This document shows, piece by piece, positions 18,167 through 27,011 of a stretch of 64,000 nt of DNA. The position numbers and the translations under genes were made by a program. Positions within the stretch are counted from its first letter, which is position 1. Every line of letters begins with the position of its first letter. Under the pieces are notes generated by a model. That model was not told where the DNA came from and searched no databases. It worked only from the letters and a program-made list of their open reading frames with translations. Source of the stretch: Paraburkholderia aspalathi (lineage in GTDB: Bacteria; Pseudomonadota; Gammaproteobacteria; Burkholderiales; Burkholderiaceae); assembly GCF_900116445.1 (NCBI RefSeq), contig NZ_FPBH01000009.1, forward strand, positions 62,001 to 126,000, written 5' to 3'.

Positions 18167-19768
18167 ATGGCTTTTCGTGAGCATTACGACTATGTGATTG
18201 TCGGAGCAGGGTCGGCGGGCTGTGTGCTGGCCAACCGTTTGTCGGCGGATTCGGCTGTGTCCGTGCTGCTGCTCGAAAGCGGGCCGCCGGATCGCAGCGC
18301 GCTGATTCACATGCCGCGCGGCATCGGCAAGATCCTGAGCCCGGGTGGTCCGCTCGTATGGAGCTATCGCGCCACCCAGCGCAGCGGCGGCGGCTCGGAA
18401 GACTGGTTAAAAGGGCGTACGCTCGGCGGCTCGAGTTCGGTCAACGGCATGGTGTATTTGCGTGGCCATCCGCAGGACTACGACGACTGGGAAACAGCAG
18501 GTTGCACCGGCTGGGGCTGGGCTGACATGGGCCGTTGCTTCAAGGACATGGAAGATCACGAGCTCGGCGAGGCGCAGTGGCGCGGCGCAGGGGGGCCGCT
18601 GAAAGTGTCGATGCATCCGTCGGGCGATCCGCTTTGCGAGGCAGTGATCGAAGCAGCAGGGCAGAGCGGCGTGCCGCGAGTCGGGGACATCAATGCCGCT
18701 GCGGATGCGGCGATCGGCTACCAGCCGCGAACCATCTGGCGCGGGCGACGTTGGAGCGCGGCCAAGGCGTTTCTCGATCCCGCGCGCGGCCGTGCGAATC
18801 TCGACATCCGCACGGGTGTCGAGGTCGAGCGGATCAACTTCAGCGGCAAGCGCGCCACCGGTGTGTTGCTGCGCACGGCCGAGGGCGCCGTCCTGAGCGT
18901 CAATGCACGGCGTGAAGTGCTGGTGAGCGCGGGCGCGCTGAACTCGCCGAAATTGCTCCAACTCTCCGGTGTCGGCGACGGCAAGCGATTGCGCGAGCTC
19001 GGCATCGACGTGGTTGCCGACGTGCCCGCGGTAGGCCGCAACCTGCACGAGCATCGGCCGATCATGCTGAGCGCGCGCGTCACGGGCGGCAGTCTGAACC
19101 GGCAGTTTCGCGGCTGGCCGCTTGTCGCCAACATGTTCCGCTACCAGTTGCGTGGCGCGGGCCCGATGACGCATGCGGCGCACGAGGTCTGCGCCTTCGT
19201 TAAAACGAACCCGGAACTGGCGCGCCCGAATGCGGAGATCGGCGTCGGCCTGTATTCGCTGACGGTGAAAGACGGCAAGATCGCGATCGACACGCAACCC
19301 GGCATGACCTGGGTGGCCTATCTCACGCATCCTCAGAGCCTCGGCAGCGTGAGCATCACGTCGACGGATCATGCCGCGCCGCTCGCCATCGACGCCAATT
19401 ATCTCGACACCGAACAGGACCGCCGCCACAGCGTGGAGCTGATCCGGCTGATCCGCCGCATGCTGCGTCAGCCGGCACTGGGTGGCCATTTTGCCGAGGA
19501 GACTGCGCCGGGTCCCGCGTTCACGTCTGATGAGGAACTGGTCGAGGCGTACTTCAAATTCGGCTCGACCGCCTTTCACGTGTCCGGCACCTGCCAGATG
19601 GGCAACAGCGATGCCGCAGCTGTCGATACGAAACTGCGGGTGCGTGGCGTCGAACGCCTGCGGGTGGTCGATACGTCGATCATGCCCACGCTGATCGCGG
19701 GCAATACCAACGCGCCCGCCATGGCGATCGGCATGCGCGCGGCTGAACTGATACTCGGCGAGCAATGA
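18167..19768 (+). CDS. GMC family FAD-dependent oxidoreductase (choline dehydrogenase-like)
   Basis: A 533-residue GMC flavoprotein. FAD binding is shown by VIVGAGSAGCVLANRLS at residues 10-26 and the GMC signature around LKGRTLGGSSSVNGMVYLRGHPQDYDDWE. The catalytic His is ~471 in STAFHVSGTCQMG and the partner Asn ~515 in AGNTNAPAMAIG. It oxidises a primary alcohol to an aldehyde. No signal peptide is seen. Start ATG 18167 follows CAGGA; a longer frame to 18095 lacks a ribosome site. An aldehyde dehydrogenase gene lies 58 bases downstream, so the pair probably converts an alcohol to an acid. Confidence 0.9.
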   Translation: MAFREHYDYVIVGAGSAGCVLANRLSADSAVSVLLLESGPPDRSALIHMPRGIGKILSPGGPLVWSYRATQRSGGGSEDWLKGRTLGGSSSVNGMVYLRGHPQDYDDWETAGCTGWGWADMGRCFKDMEDHELGEAQWRGAGGPLKVSMHPSGDPLCEAVIEAAGQSGVPRVGDINAAADAAIGYQPRTIWRGRRWSAAKAFLDPARGRANLDIRTGVEVERINFSGKRATGVLLRTAEGAVLSVNARREVLVSAGALNSPKLLQLSGVGDGKRLRELGIDVVADVPAVGRNLHEHRPIMLSARVTGGSLNRQFRGWPLVANMFRYQLRGAGPMTHAAHEVCAFVKTNPELARPNAEIGVGLYSLTVKDGKIAIDTQPGMTWVAYLTHPQSLGSVSITSTDHAAPLAIDANYLDTEQDRRHSVELIRLIRRMLRQPALGGHFAEETAPGPAFTSDEELVEAYFKFGSTAFHVSGTCQMGNSDAAAVDTKLRVRGVERLRVVDTSIMPTLIAGNTNAPAMAIGMRAAELILGEQ

Positions 19769-19826
19769 GCGTGGCCTTGTTGCCACCGCTATCGCCATCT
19801 GACAACAACATGGACGGAGACATCGA

Positions 19827-21338
19827 ATGAACGATTTTGCGGCGCTGCCGAAGCAGTTCACCGAACAGACGCGGCTTTTTATCGGCGGCGCGTGGGTGAC
19901 GCCACAAAGCGGCGAGCGCCAGCCCGTGTTGAATCCGGCCACCGAGGAAGTGATTGGCGAAGCGCCGGCTGGCGGTTTGCATGAAGCCGAAGCGGCGCTC
20001 GCCGCTGCGCGTGAAGCATTCGATCGCGGGCCATGGCCGCGCATGTCGCCGGCCAAGCGTGCCGGTTTTATGCGGCGCATGCATGCCGCGTTGCTCGCGC
20101 GTTCCGATCGCATCAAGGCGTTGCAGATCGTCGAAGCCGGGGCAACGCGCTCACTTGCCGAAACCATGATGTTCGCCTCGCCGATGAAGATTGTCGAAAC
20201 CGCGATCGAGCGCTCCCTCAATCAGGTGGCGCGCCATCTGCCGATCACGACCGCCTTCAATCCATTCGATCCCGCCGGCGCGCAATTGATCGGCAGCGGC
20301 GTCGTGGTGCGCGAGGCGATCGGCGTGGTGTCGGCGATCACGCCGTTCAACGCGCCGTTTCTCACCAACCTGGCCAAGCTGTTTCCGGCTTTGCTGGCCG
20401 GCAACACGGTCGTGCTCAAACCGTCGCCGCATACGCCGTTTTCGGCGCTGCTGTTCGGCGAGGCGGCGCAGGAAGCCGGATTGCCGGACGGTGTGCTGAA
20501 TATCGTCACCGGCAATGCCGACGTCGCACAGATGATGACCGCGGATGCACGTGTCGACATGGTGACGTTCACCGGCTCGGAGCAGGTGGGAGCGGCGATT
20601 CTGGCGCAAGGCGCGCCGACCATCAAAAAGACGCTGCTCGAACTTGGCGGAAAGTCGGCGTTGATCGTGCGTGAAGATGCCGACGTGCAGAAAGCCGCGA
20701 TGGAAGGCGTGTTCCAGGTGTCGACCCATTGTGGGCAGGGCTGCGCGCTGGCGACACGTCATATCGTGCACAACGCGATCCGTCCCGCGTATGTCGAAAC
20801 CATGCGTGCGATTGCGGCACAGTTGAGCGTCGGCGACCCCGCGGCGCCCGGCACCGTGGTCGGACCGCTGATCCGCGAAGCGGCCCGCAGCCGTGTCGAG
20901 CGTTTCGTGCAGCAGGGGCAGGACGAGGGCGCACGGCTCGTGGCAGGCGGGCGGCGGCCAGCCCATCTGGACCGGGGGTTCTTCTACGACGTAACGATTT
21001 TCGACGGCGTGACGAACGATATGTCGATCGCGCAGGAGGAGATCTTCGGCCCTGTGGCCAGCGTGATCGGTTTCGATAGCGACGAAGAAGCGGTGCAGAT
21101 TGCCAATGACAGCCGATATGGCCTGTATGGCGGAATTCATTCACGGGACCCGGCGAAGGCTTACGAGATGGCGCTGCGCTTGCGCACCGGCGGCGTCGTG
21201 ATCAACGGCGGCCTGTATTCGCTGATGGATGCGCCGTTCGGCGGCTATAAGCGATCCGGGCTTGGACGCGAGTTCGGCGAAAACTGGCTGGACGAATATA
21301 CGCAGGAGAAGTCGGTGCTGTTCCGGATTGGGGTTTGA
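19827..21338 (+). CDS. Aldehyde dehydrogenase family protein
   Basis: A 503-residue NAD(P)+-dependent aldehyde dehydrogenase. The cofactor region TPFNAPF and FTGS (248-251), general base Glu272 (LELGGKS) and nucleophile Cys306 (HCGQGCAL) are all in place, and the end has the usual PFGGYKRSGLGREFG. It should oxidise the aldehyde made by the upstream GMC enzyme. The natural substrate is not evident. A GGAGA ribosome site precedes ATG 19827. The gene is convergent with the IclR-SMP-30 regulator, 35 bases apart with no clear terminator. Confidence 0.9.
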   Translation: MNDFAALPKQFTEQTRLFIGGAWVTPQSGERQPVLNPATEEVIGEAPAGGLHEAEAALAAAREAFDRGPWPRMSPAKRAGFMRRMHAALLARSDRIKALQIVEAGATRSLAETMMFASPMKIVETAIERSLNQVARHLPITTAFNPFDPAGAQLIGSGVVVREAIGVVSAITPFNAPFLTNLAKLFPALLAGNTVVLKPSPHTPFSALLFGEAAQEAGLPDGVLNIVTGNADVAQMMTADARVDMVTFTGSEQVGAAILAQGAPTIKKTLLELGGKSALIVREDADVQKAAMEGVFQVSTHCGQGCALATRHIVHNAIRPAYVETMRAIAAQLSVGDPAAPGTVVGPLIREAARSRVERFVQQGQDEGARLVAGGRRPAHLDRGFFYDVTIFDGVTNDMSIAQEEIFGPVASVIGFDSDEEAVQIANDSRYGLYGGIHSRDPAKAYEMALRLRTGGVVINGGLYSLMDAPFGGYKRSGLGREFGENWLDEYTQEKSVLFRIGV

Positions 21339-21373
21339 TTCTCAGTGTCTCGTTGACGCTCAGAAAGAGCGGA

Positions 21374-22984
21374 TCAATCCGGCCCCCTTGCCGGCGCGGC
21401 GCCGGGGCGTACTTTCAACAGTCTCCCGGACCACGGAGCACTGGTGAGCGATTCGAGCGACTGCAGATGCCGGTCGCTCGTCACATACAACGCTGGACCG
21501 TCGGCCTCAGACACAAAAGCGAGGCCGGTCGGCGCCGCCACCGGCAGACTGACAAGCCGGTCCACGCTGCCATCGGCCGCGAATCGTACGAGGGTCCAGC
21601 CATCTTTTAGCGCGACCCAGAGGCCGCCATCTTCATCAAGGGCAATGCCGGACAGCCGCCCTGAACCCTTCGGCATCGAAGCGAGCCGGCGCACAGTCGG
21701 CGATCCCTTCTGCAACATGAACAGCGTCCCCGAATCAGGCGCGACGGCATAGGCTGTGACGCCATCCCGAGCCCAGGTCATTGCTTCGATCGGCTCGCTG
21801 AAGCGCCAATGTTGCCTGACGCGTCCATCGTCGTCCACGAGGCCGAGCCGGCAATCTGTATCGCCGTCGGGGCACAAGGCGACCCAGCAGCCACCCTGAG
21901 GATCCACACAAAGCGCGTTTATCGCAGGGTCGGTCCACACCGACGCATCGCTTATCCGCGTGAGATGGCCGTCCGCGTCGAGCCGCACGTAGTGTCCGTC
22001 ATGGACGATGATCAGCGTGTCGCCGCATAACAGCATGGTGGTGATCGGCGCGTCGAGCCGCGCGACGATCCGATCCTGCTTGCCGTCGAAGCAATGCACG
22101 GCCGGCGCCAGCGTGTCGGCCCAGTAGAGGCAACGACCCGTGCACGACCACACGGGAAACGCGCCATGAAACGCCCAGCCGTCGCTGACCGGTTCGACTT
22201 CTTCTATGCCGGACTCATACCTGCTCACGCTCAGTTGCGAACCCACGCGCCGTGCGGCGTCGGCAAGTTCGGGGCCGAGCAGTTCGAGCCTCGCGAGACT
22301 CAGCCTGTAAGCGGGGCCCGCGACACTCAGTGCGCCGCGCACCTGGCCTGCGGCATCGACGATCGGCGCGGCGACGCAGCGCACGCCCGGCACGATTTCT
22401 TCGTCGTCGATTGCGTAGCCGCGCGAGCGCGTAATGCCGAGTTCTATCTGCAGACGCCGGCGATCCGTGATCGTGTGCGGCGTCAGCGCATCCAGTGCGA
22501 TGCTTTTGACGAGCGCCTCGCACTCGTCTTTCGGCAGCCGCGACAGGATCGCCTTGCCCTGGCCCGTGCAATGCAGCGGTTTGCTTTGTCCGAGCGCCGC
22601 GGCCGAGCGTTGCGAATGCGCGCCGTCGCATCGCTCGAGGGACAGCACGGCCCCGCCGTCGAGTATCGCGAGGTACGAGGTTTCACCCGTCAGATCGCGC
22701 AGCGTGCGCAACTCCACGCTGGCCGCGGCGACCAGATCCGGCATCAGGTACGCGTTGCGCACCAGTTCGAGGTAGCGAAAACCGAGCCGGTAGACGCGCC
22801 GCACCTGATCGCGCCGGACCAGCCCGCGTTCGACGAGGGTCGCGAGGATGCGATACAGCGTGGTCTTCGGCAAGCCGGCCTGATCGAGTAATTCGGCGTT
22901 GCTCATGCCATTGGGCGCCGCGCCGATCAGGTCGAGCACGCCCAGCGCCTTATCCAGTGATGCTGTTCCTTCTCCTACGCTCAT
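21374..22984 (-). CDS. IclR family regulator fused to an SMP-30/gluconolactonase-like beta-propeller
   Basis: A 536-residue protein, twice the usual IclR length. Residues ~9-70 are the IclR winged helix (MSNAELLDQAGLPKTTLYRIL). About 75-255 is the IclR effector domain, with HCTGQGKAIL and GYAIDDEEIVPGVRCVAAPI. From ~266 to the end is an SMP-30-like propeller (GAFPVWS..CLYWADT, VDPQGGCWVAL, LDEDGGLWVAL). The metal-binding residues of active SMP-30 enzymes look replaced: Glu of GESPVW by Ala, Asn of the NGL-type motif by Glu, Asp of PDG by Ser. I infer a non-catalytic sugar-acid or lactone sensor. It is divergent from the RraA gene with a 21-bp dyad between them. Confidence 0.88.
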   Translation of the reverse strand: MSVGEGTASLDKALGVLDLIGAAPNGMSNAELLDQAGLPKTTLYRILATLVERGLVRRDQVRRVYRLGFRYLELVRNAYLMPDLVAAASVELRTLRDLTGETSYLAILDGGAVLSLERCDGAHSQRSAAALGQSKPLHCTGQGKAILSRLPKDECEALVKSIALDALTPHTITDRRRLQIELGITRSRGYAIDDEEIVPGVRCVAAPIVDAAGQVRGALSVAGPAYRLSLARLELLGPELADAARRVGSQLSVSRYESGIEEVEPVSDGWAFHGAFPVWSCTGRCLYWADTLAPAVHCFDGKQDRIVARLDAPITTMLLCGDTLIIVHDGHYVRLDADGHLTRISDASVWTDPAINALCVDPQGGCWVALCPDGDTDCRLGLVDDDGRVRQHWRFSEPIEAMTWARDGVTAYAVAPDSGTLFMLQKGSPTVRRLASMPKGSGRLSGIALDEDGGLWVALKDGWTLVRFAADGSVDRLVSLPVAAPTGLAFVSEADGPALYVTSDRHLQSLESLTSAPWSGRLLKVRPGAAPARGPD

Positions 22985-23092
22985 ATTCCCATCCTCTGGA
23001 ACTCACGAAAGAAAACGAGGATAGCACCCGGTTTCATCCGTTCGAGTCGTGGGCTAGCATTCTCCCCACGATGACGCACCCAATAGCGGATT

Positions 23093-23113
23093 CAGTTCCA
23101 GAGTGTGGAACTG
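23093..23113. promoter_or_regulatory. Candidate operator, copy 1: CAGTTCCA-N5-TGGAACTG
   Basis: A perfect 8-bp dyad with a 5-base spacer in the gap between the IclR-SMP-30 gene and the RraA gene, 35 bases before the RraA start. An identical dyad occurs at 33929-33949. The block CTAGCATTC lies 39 bases upstream of both copies (start to start), so promoter and operator look duplicated together. Confidence 0.75.
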
Positions 23114-23148
23114 GAGATTCATGAAATCCCCCTGAACAGGAAACGCCA

Positions 23149-23955
23149 GTGAAGATCCACCACTATTCAGATTCCCTCGAGACCGACGTCGCGCGCGACG
23201 TGGAGGTGAGTGACGAAGTACTCGCGAAACTCGCCCGGGTGAGCAGCGGCTCGCTGACGACGCAACTCTTCAAGCACGGCTACAAGCAACCCGCACTGGT
23301 CGGCTTGCGGCCGCTCAACCGGGACGTCGAGCCATTCGCGGGCCGTGCCTTCACGATGCGCTTCATTCCGGCGCGCGAAGGTATCGACACCTACGGCACG
23401 ATGACCACCAAGCCGAACATGGACAACCTGCAATGGCAGGGCGTCGAACAGGTGAAGCCGGGCGACGTGCTGGTGATCGATAGCCAGAACGATCCGCGTG
23501 CAGCGTCGGCGGGCAACATCCTGGTCACGCGGTTGCTGGCGCGTGGCGCGAAGGCGATCATCACCGACGGCGCGCTGCGCGACGGCACCGAGATCGCGAG
23601 GTTGCCACTACCGGCATACGCCCGTGAAGTGACGGCGACGACGCGCATCGCCTATCACCACGTGGCGGATCTGCAGGTGCCGATCGGTTGCGCGGGTGTC
23701 GCGATCTATCCGGGCGACATCATTGTTGGCGGTTCGGATGGGATCACCGTCGTGCCGCCGCATCTGGCGGCCGAGCTGGCTGATTTCTGCACGCAACAGG
23801 ATGACCTCGAGGGTTATCTGGCGATGCGTATCGCCGCGGGCGAAGCACTGTGGGGTGTGTACCCGCCGAGTGCGCAAGCCTATGAGGACTACGACAAGTG
23901 GGTCGCAGCGGGGCGTCCGCAGATTCCCGCGGTGTTCGACAAGAAGGGGGGCTGA
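23149..23955 (+). CDS. RraA family protein (HMG/CHA aldolase-like)
   Basis: A 268-residue member of the RraA/4-hydroxy-4-methyl-2-oxoglutarate aldolase family. The active-site region GNILVTRLL...AIITDGALRDG carries Asp140, Arg144 and Asp145, which bind pyruvate and the metal in characterised aldolases. The C-terminal ~50 residues extend beyond the minimal family length. In this context it could split a 4-hydroxy-2-oxo sugar acid to pyruvate plus an aldehyde (inference); true RNase E inhibition is unlikely. The start is GTG 23149 after ACAGGA. It leads a tightly spaced plus-strand operon. Confidence 0.85.
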   Translation: MKIHHYSDSLETDVARDVEVSDEVLAKLARVSSGSLTTQLFKHGYKQPALVGLRPLNRDVEPFAGRAFTMRFIPAREGIDTYGTMTTKPNMDNLQWQGVEQVKPGDVLVIDSQNDPRAASAGNILVTRLLARGAKAIITDGALRDGTEIARLPLPAYAREVTATTRIAYHHVADLQVPIGCAGVAIYPGDIIVGGSDGITVVPPHLAAELADFCTQQDDLEGYLAMRIAAGEALWGVYPPSAQAYEDYDKWVAAGRPQIPAVFDKKGG

Positions 23956-23959
23956 AACG

Positions 23960-24412
23960 ATGGCCGCTATCGACCAGGCAAAGTACGCCGCATTGATTCG
24001 CCGCTATTTCGACGCCTGCAACGAAGCCGATTACGACAAGCTCGTCTCGTGCTTCACGCCCGATGCCGTGCACTACTTTCCGGCTGGGTTGCCGGAGATT
24101 CCGTGGCGCACGGCGGACACCATCGCGCGTAAATGGCAATGGTGTGTAGAGAACCTCGGCTCGCAGTGGACCATCGAGAAGATTCTGGTGAGCCACGACA
24201 GCCACGAAGCGGTGATCGAGTGGACTCACTGGAAGGGCAAGCTCGGCACCGCGCTGCGCGGCGACGAATGGTACGTCTTTGACGAAGCCACGAGCCTGAT
24301 CCGCGAAATCCGCGCCTACTACGCGGCGCCGGCGGACAAGGAAGTGAAGATCAACGAACTGGTTGCGTTCGATTACGAAGCGCGTGGCTATCACCTGAGG
24401 GCAGGGTCATGA
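23960..24412 (+). CDS. SnoaL-like / NTF2-like protein
   Basis: A 150-residue NTF2-fold protein. The features are IRRYFDACNEADYDKLVSCFTPDAVHYFPAG in the N-terminal helices and first strand, a conserved WTHWKGKLG strand, and YVFDEATSLIREIRAYY, typical of the SnoaL group. These act as small hydratases, isomerases or binding proteins on polar metabolites; the reaction here is unknown. It starts four bases after the RraA stop and its TGA overlaps the ATG of the aldehyde dehydrogenase, so it is translationally coupled to both. Confidence 0.82.
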   Translation: MAAIDQAKYAALIRRYFDACNEADYDKLVSCFTPDAVHYFPAGLPEIPWRTADTIARKWQWCVENLGSQWTIEKILVSHDSHEAVIEWTHWKGKLGTALRGDEWYVFDEATSLIREIRAYYAAPADKEVKINELVAFDYEARGYHLRAGS

Positions 24413-25863
24413 GCGAAACGAATCCTGCGTTTGCCGCCATCGACCACGCCGCCACACAAGCGCACGAGGCGGCGCCGCACTGGGCCGCGTCGACGGCAAA
24501 CGAACGCGCCCGCTTGCTGCGCGGTCTCGCCGATGTGCTTGAACAGAACGCCACCGCACTGATCGCGCTGGCTAACGACGAAAGCGGTCTCGGCGAAGCT
24601 CGCCTTACCGGCGAACTGGCTCGCACTGCATTTCAGTTGCGCGGTTTCGCGTCCGCAGTGGAAGCGGGCGCCCCGTACGCGCAGATCGACGATGCCGCGG
24701 TGCCTGGTGCACCGCCCGCAGGCCGGCCACGTTTGACGTTGATTCAGGCGCCACTTGGCCCGGTCGCGATGTTCTCAGCAAGCAATTTCCCGTTCGCATT
24801 CTCGGTGCTCGGCGGCGATACGGCATCGGCACTTGCCGCTGGTTGTCCGGTGATCGTCAAGGCGCATAGCGGGCATCCGGCGTTGTCGCGCAAGGTGTTC
24901 GATCTGGCCGTGGCTGTCGTGGCGCAGCAGGGCCTGCCGGCGGGTGTGCTGACGCTCGTGGAAGGCGCATCGCGCGAAGCGGGCGCGTACCTGGTGCGTC
25001 ATCCGCACGTTACTGCGGTTGCGTTTACCGGTTCGTATCAGGGCGGCGTCGCATTGTGGCGCGTCGCGAATGAGCGTCCGCGGCCGATTCCATTTTTCGG
25101 CGAACTTGGCTCGATCAATCCGCTTGTTGTACTGCCGGGCGCGCTGGCGAATGGCGTGGCCGAAGCGGCGAAGTCCCTGGCAGGCTCGATCGCGCTGGGC
25201 TGCGGACAATTCTGCACGAGCCCCGGTTTGATCCTTGTCTTCGACGATGCCGATGGCAGAAGTTTTACGGCTGCGTTGGCCGATGCGCTGAGTACACAGT
25301 CTCCGCATCGAATGTTGACCGACAGCATCCGGCACGGCTTTGACCATGCAGTCGGGAAAATGGCGAGTCACGCCGCCGTGCGCTCACTAATTGAGCCGCG
25401 CGAACCGCGCAAAGCGGGCGACGGCAGCGGTGCCGGTCCGTCACCGCGTCTGTTCGAAGTCGAGGCCGCAACGTTTATCGCCAATTCGGAATTGCACGAG
25501 GAAATGTTCGGACCCGCCGCGCTGGTCGTAAAGGTTCGCTCGGTTGCCGAGGTGCTCCAGGTGCTGCACGCCGTTGAAGGATCGCTTACCGTGACATTGT
25601 GGGGTGTCCAACAGAATACCGTCGACAACCTCGCACTCATTCGCGCTGCGGAGCAGATCGCGGGTCGTGTGCTGTTTGGCGGTGTGCCAACCGGGGTGGC
25701 AGTTACGCGCGCCCAGCAGCACGGCGGTCCTTGGCCCGCATCGACGCAACCGCAGACCACGTCGGTCGGCTATGGAGCGCTTGCACGCTTTTTGCGGCCG
25801 GTCGCGCTGCAGGATGCACCGGACTGGCTCATCGCGGTAAAGCGCGGAGGGACGTCGTCATGA
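24409..25863 (+). CDS. 2,5-dioxovalerate (alpha-ketoglutarate semialdehyde) dehydrogenase
   Basis: A 484-residue NADP+-type aldehyde dehydrogenase of the alpha-KGSA dehydrogenase group. Asn126 (SASNFPFAFS), Lys151, Glu232 in FFGELGSINPLV and the nucleophile Cys269 in GCGQFCTSPGL form the catalytic set. The FGELGSINP and GGPWPAST..TTSVG segments are characteristic of this group. It oxidises 2,5-dioxopentanoate to 2-oxoglutarate, the last step of non-phosphorylative pentose or hexarate catabolism. That fits the dehydratases downstream. It is four-base coupled at both ends (SnoaL and Dabb genes). Confidence 0.87.
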   Translation: MSETNPAFAAIDHAATQAHEAAPHWAASTANERARLLRGLADVLEQNATALIALANDESGLGEARLTGELARTAFQLRGFASAVEAGAPYAQIDDAAVPGAPPAGRPRLTLIQAPLGPVAMFSASNFPFAFSVLGGDTASALAAGCPVIVKAHSGHPALSRKVFDLAVAVVAQQGLPAGVLTLVEGASREAGAYLVRHPHVTAVAFTGSYQGGVALWRVANERPRPIPFFGELGSINPLVVLPGALANGVAEAAKSLAGSIALGCGQFCTSPGLILVFDDADGRSFTAALADALSTQSPHRMLTDSIRHGFDHAVGKMASHAAVRSLIEPREPRKAGDGSGAGPSPRLFEVEAATFIANSELHEEMFGPAALVVKVRSVAEVLQVLHAVEGSLTVTLWGVQQNTVDNLALIRAAEQIAGRVLFGGVPTGVAVTRAQQHGGPWPASTQPQTTSVGYGALARFLRPVALQDAPDWLIAVKRGGTSS

Positions 25864-26156
25864 TGAAGCACATTGTGATGTTCCGCCGCCTGGCGACGGT
25901 CGATCGTCAACCTGAATTCGAAGCGCAACTGGTGGAACGCATGCGCGGTCTGCACAAGGAGATTCCATTCGTACGCGCATGGAAAGTGTCGGCCAACGAA
26001 CTCGAGCGCGCGATCTGCTGGGACTATCTGCTCGAATCGGCGTTCGACGATCGCGACGCGCTCGACCGGTATCTGCCGCATCCGGCGCATGTCGCGCTGA
26101 TCGCCGATCTCAAGCGGTATTTCGAATGGGCTGCGTGTGACTACAGCGAGGCCTGA
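25860..26156 (+). CDS. Dabb (stress-responsive alpha/beta-barrel) domain protein
   Basis: A 98-residue single-domain ferredoxin-like protein: an opening MKHIVMFRR strand, a charged helix (PEFEAQLVERMRGLH), AWKVSAN, and the late-domain signature RDALDRYLPHPAHVALI, all typical of Dabb proteins. These dimerise; some are enzymes, others are stress-induced with no known reaction. Two adjacent ATG codons are possible; 25860 overlaps the dehydrogenase stop in an ATGA, suggesting coupling. Its job in the pathway is unknown. Confidence 0.85.
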   Translation: MMKHIVMFRRLATVDRQPEFEAQLVERMRGLHKEIPFVRAWKVSANELERAICWDYLLESAFDDRDALDRYLPHPAHVALIADLKRYFEWAACDYSEA

Positions 26157-26227
26157 GGTGTGACGATCCGGTCAGGTATTCCTGTTACGAAGCTTTGCGT
26201 AATCCATTGTCTGAAGGGAATTTTCAT

Positions 26228-27001
26228 ATGCATACCGCGAGGGTGGCGCTCGTGACGGGCGCCGGCAATCTCAAGGGAATCGGGCGCGGCGTGGTTCAGC
26301 GTTTGAGCGAAGCGGGAATCGACGTGGTCGTCAATTACCTGAGCGAGGATGACGGCCATGCGCAAGTTGTGGAAGAGGCGCGGGCCTTGGGGAGGCGCGC
26401 GTTTGCGGTGCGCGCGGACCTGACGTCGAAAGAGCAGATCAGGTCGATGTTCTGTGAAGTAGAGAGCAGGTTCGGCCGTCTCGACATTCTCGTGAATAAC
26501 GCGGGACGGTGTGTATGGGAGAAGGCGGTCGACATCACACCGGCGGGCATGAGCCAGATCATCGACGTCAACGTGCGTGGAACCATGGAGTGCTCGCGTG
26601 AGGCGGCGCGCCTGATGATCGCAAACGGACGTGGCGGACGCATCGTCAATATCTGCTCGCTTCAGTCGAAGCGGCCGACGCCGTCGATGTCGGTGTATTC
26701 GGCCAGCAAGGCGGGTATCGACCATCTGACGCAATGCCTCGCGCTGGCGCTTGCGCGTCACCGGATCACGGTCAATCAGGTATGGCCTGGTTTCGTGGAC
26801 ACCGACATTAACGGCTCCAAGCCTGAGCTGAACACCAGCGACGCACGGGAAAAATTTCTTCAGACCATTCCCGCTGGACGATGCGCGACGCCGGAAGATC
26901 TCGGCGAGGCGGTGGCTTACTTCTGCCGTGAAGAAGCGGATGTCGTCACGGGCGCGACGTTGAAGGTCGACGGCGGAGCCTTCATCCGCTGTCTGCAATG
27001 A
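26228..27001 (+). CDS. SDR family oxidoreductase
   Basis: A 257-residue classical SDR with TGAGNLKGIGRG (a slightly expanded cofactor loop), NNAGR, Ser in NICSLQS, and YSASKAG as the catalytic YxxxK. The C-terminal ATLKVDGGAF is standard. The Asn-Tyr-Leu after the second strand argues for NADP(H). It probably oxidises or reduces a sugar acid or polyol in this cluster. Start ATG 26228 follows GAAGGGA; an upstream in-frame codon at 26195 is a weak start. The degenerate SDR gene follows after ten bases. Confidence 0.87.
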   Translation: MHTARVALVTGAGNLKGIGRGVVQRLSEAGIDVVVNYLSEDDGHAQVVEEARALGRRAFAVRADLTSKEQIRSMFCEVESRFGRLDILVNNAGRCVWEKAVDITPAGMSQIIDVNVRGTMECSREAARLMIANGRGGRIVNICSLQSKRPTPSMSVYSASKAGIDHLTQCLALALARHRITVNQVWPGFVDTDINGSKPELNTSDAREKFLQTIPAGRCATPEDLGEAVAYFCREEADVVTGATLKVDGGAFIRCLQ

Positions 27002-27011
27002 GGTTCGGCAA

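Noticed and set aside
18407..20221. A 604-codon minus-strand open frame
   Set aside because: Antisense to the GMC oxidoreductase and aldehyde dehydrogenase genes, with arginine-rich composition and no motif. A shadow frame.
23149..23955. Reading the RraA-like gene as the RNase E inhibitor RraA
   Set aside because: The catabolic operon and longer C-terminus favour the aldolase branch of the family; nothing links it to RNA metabolism.
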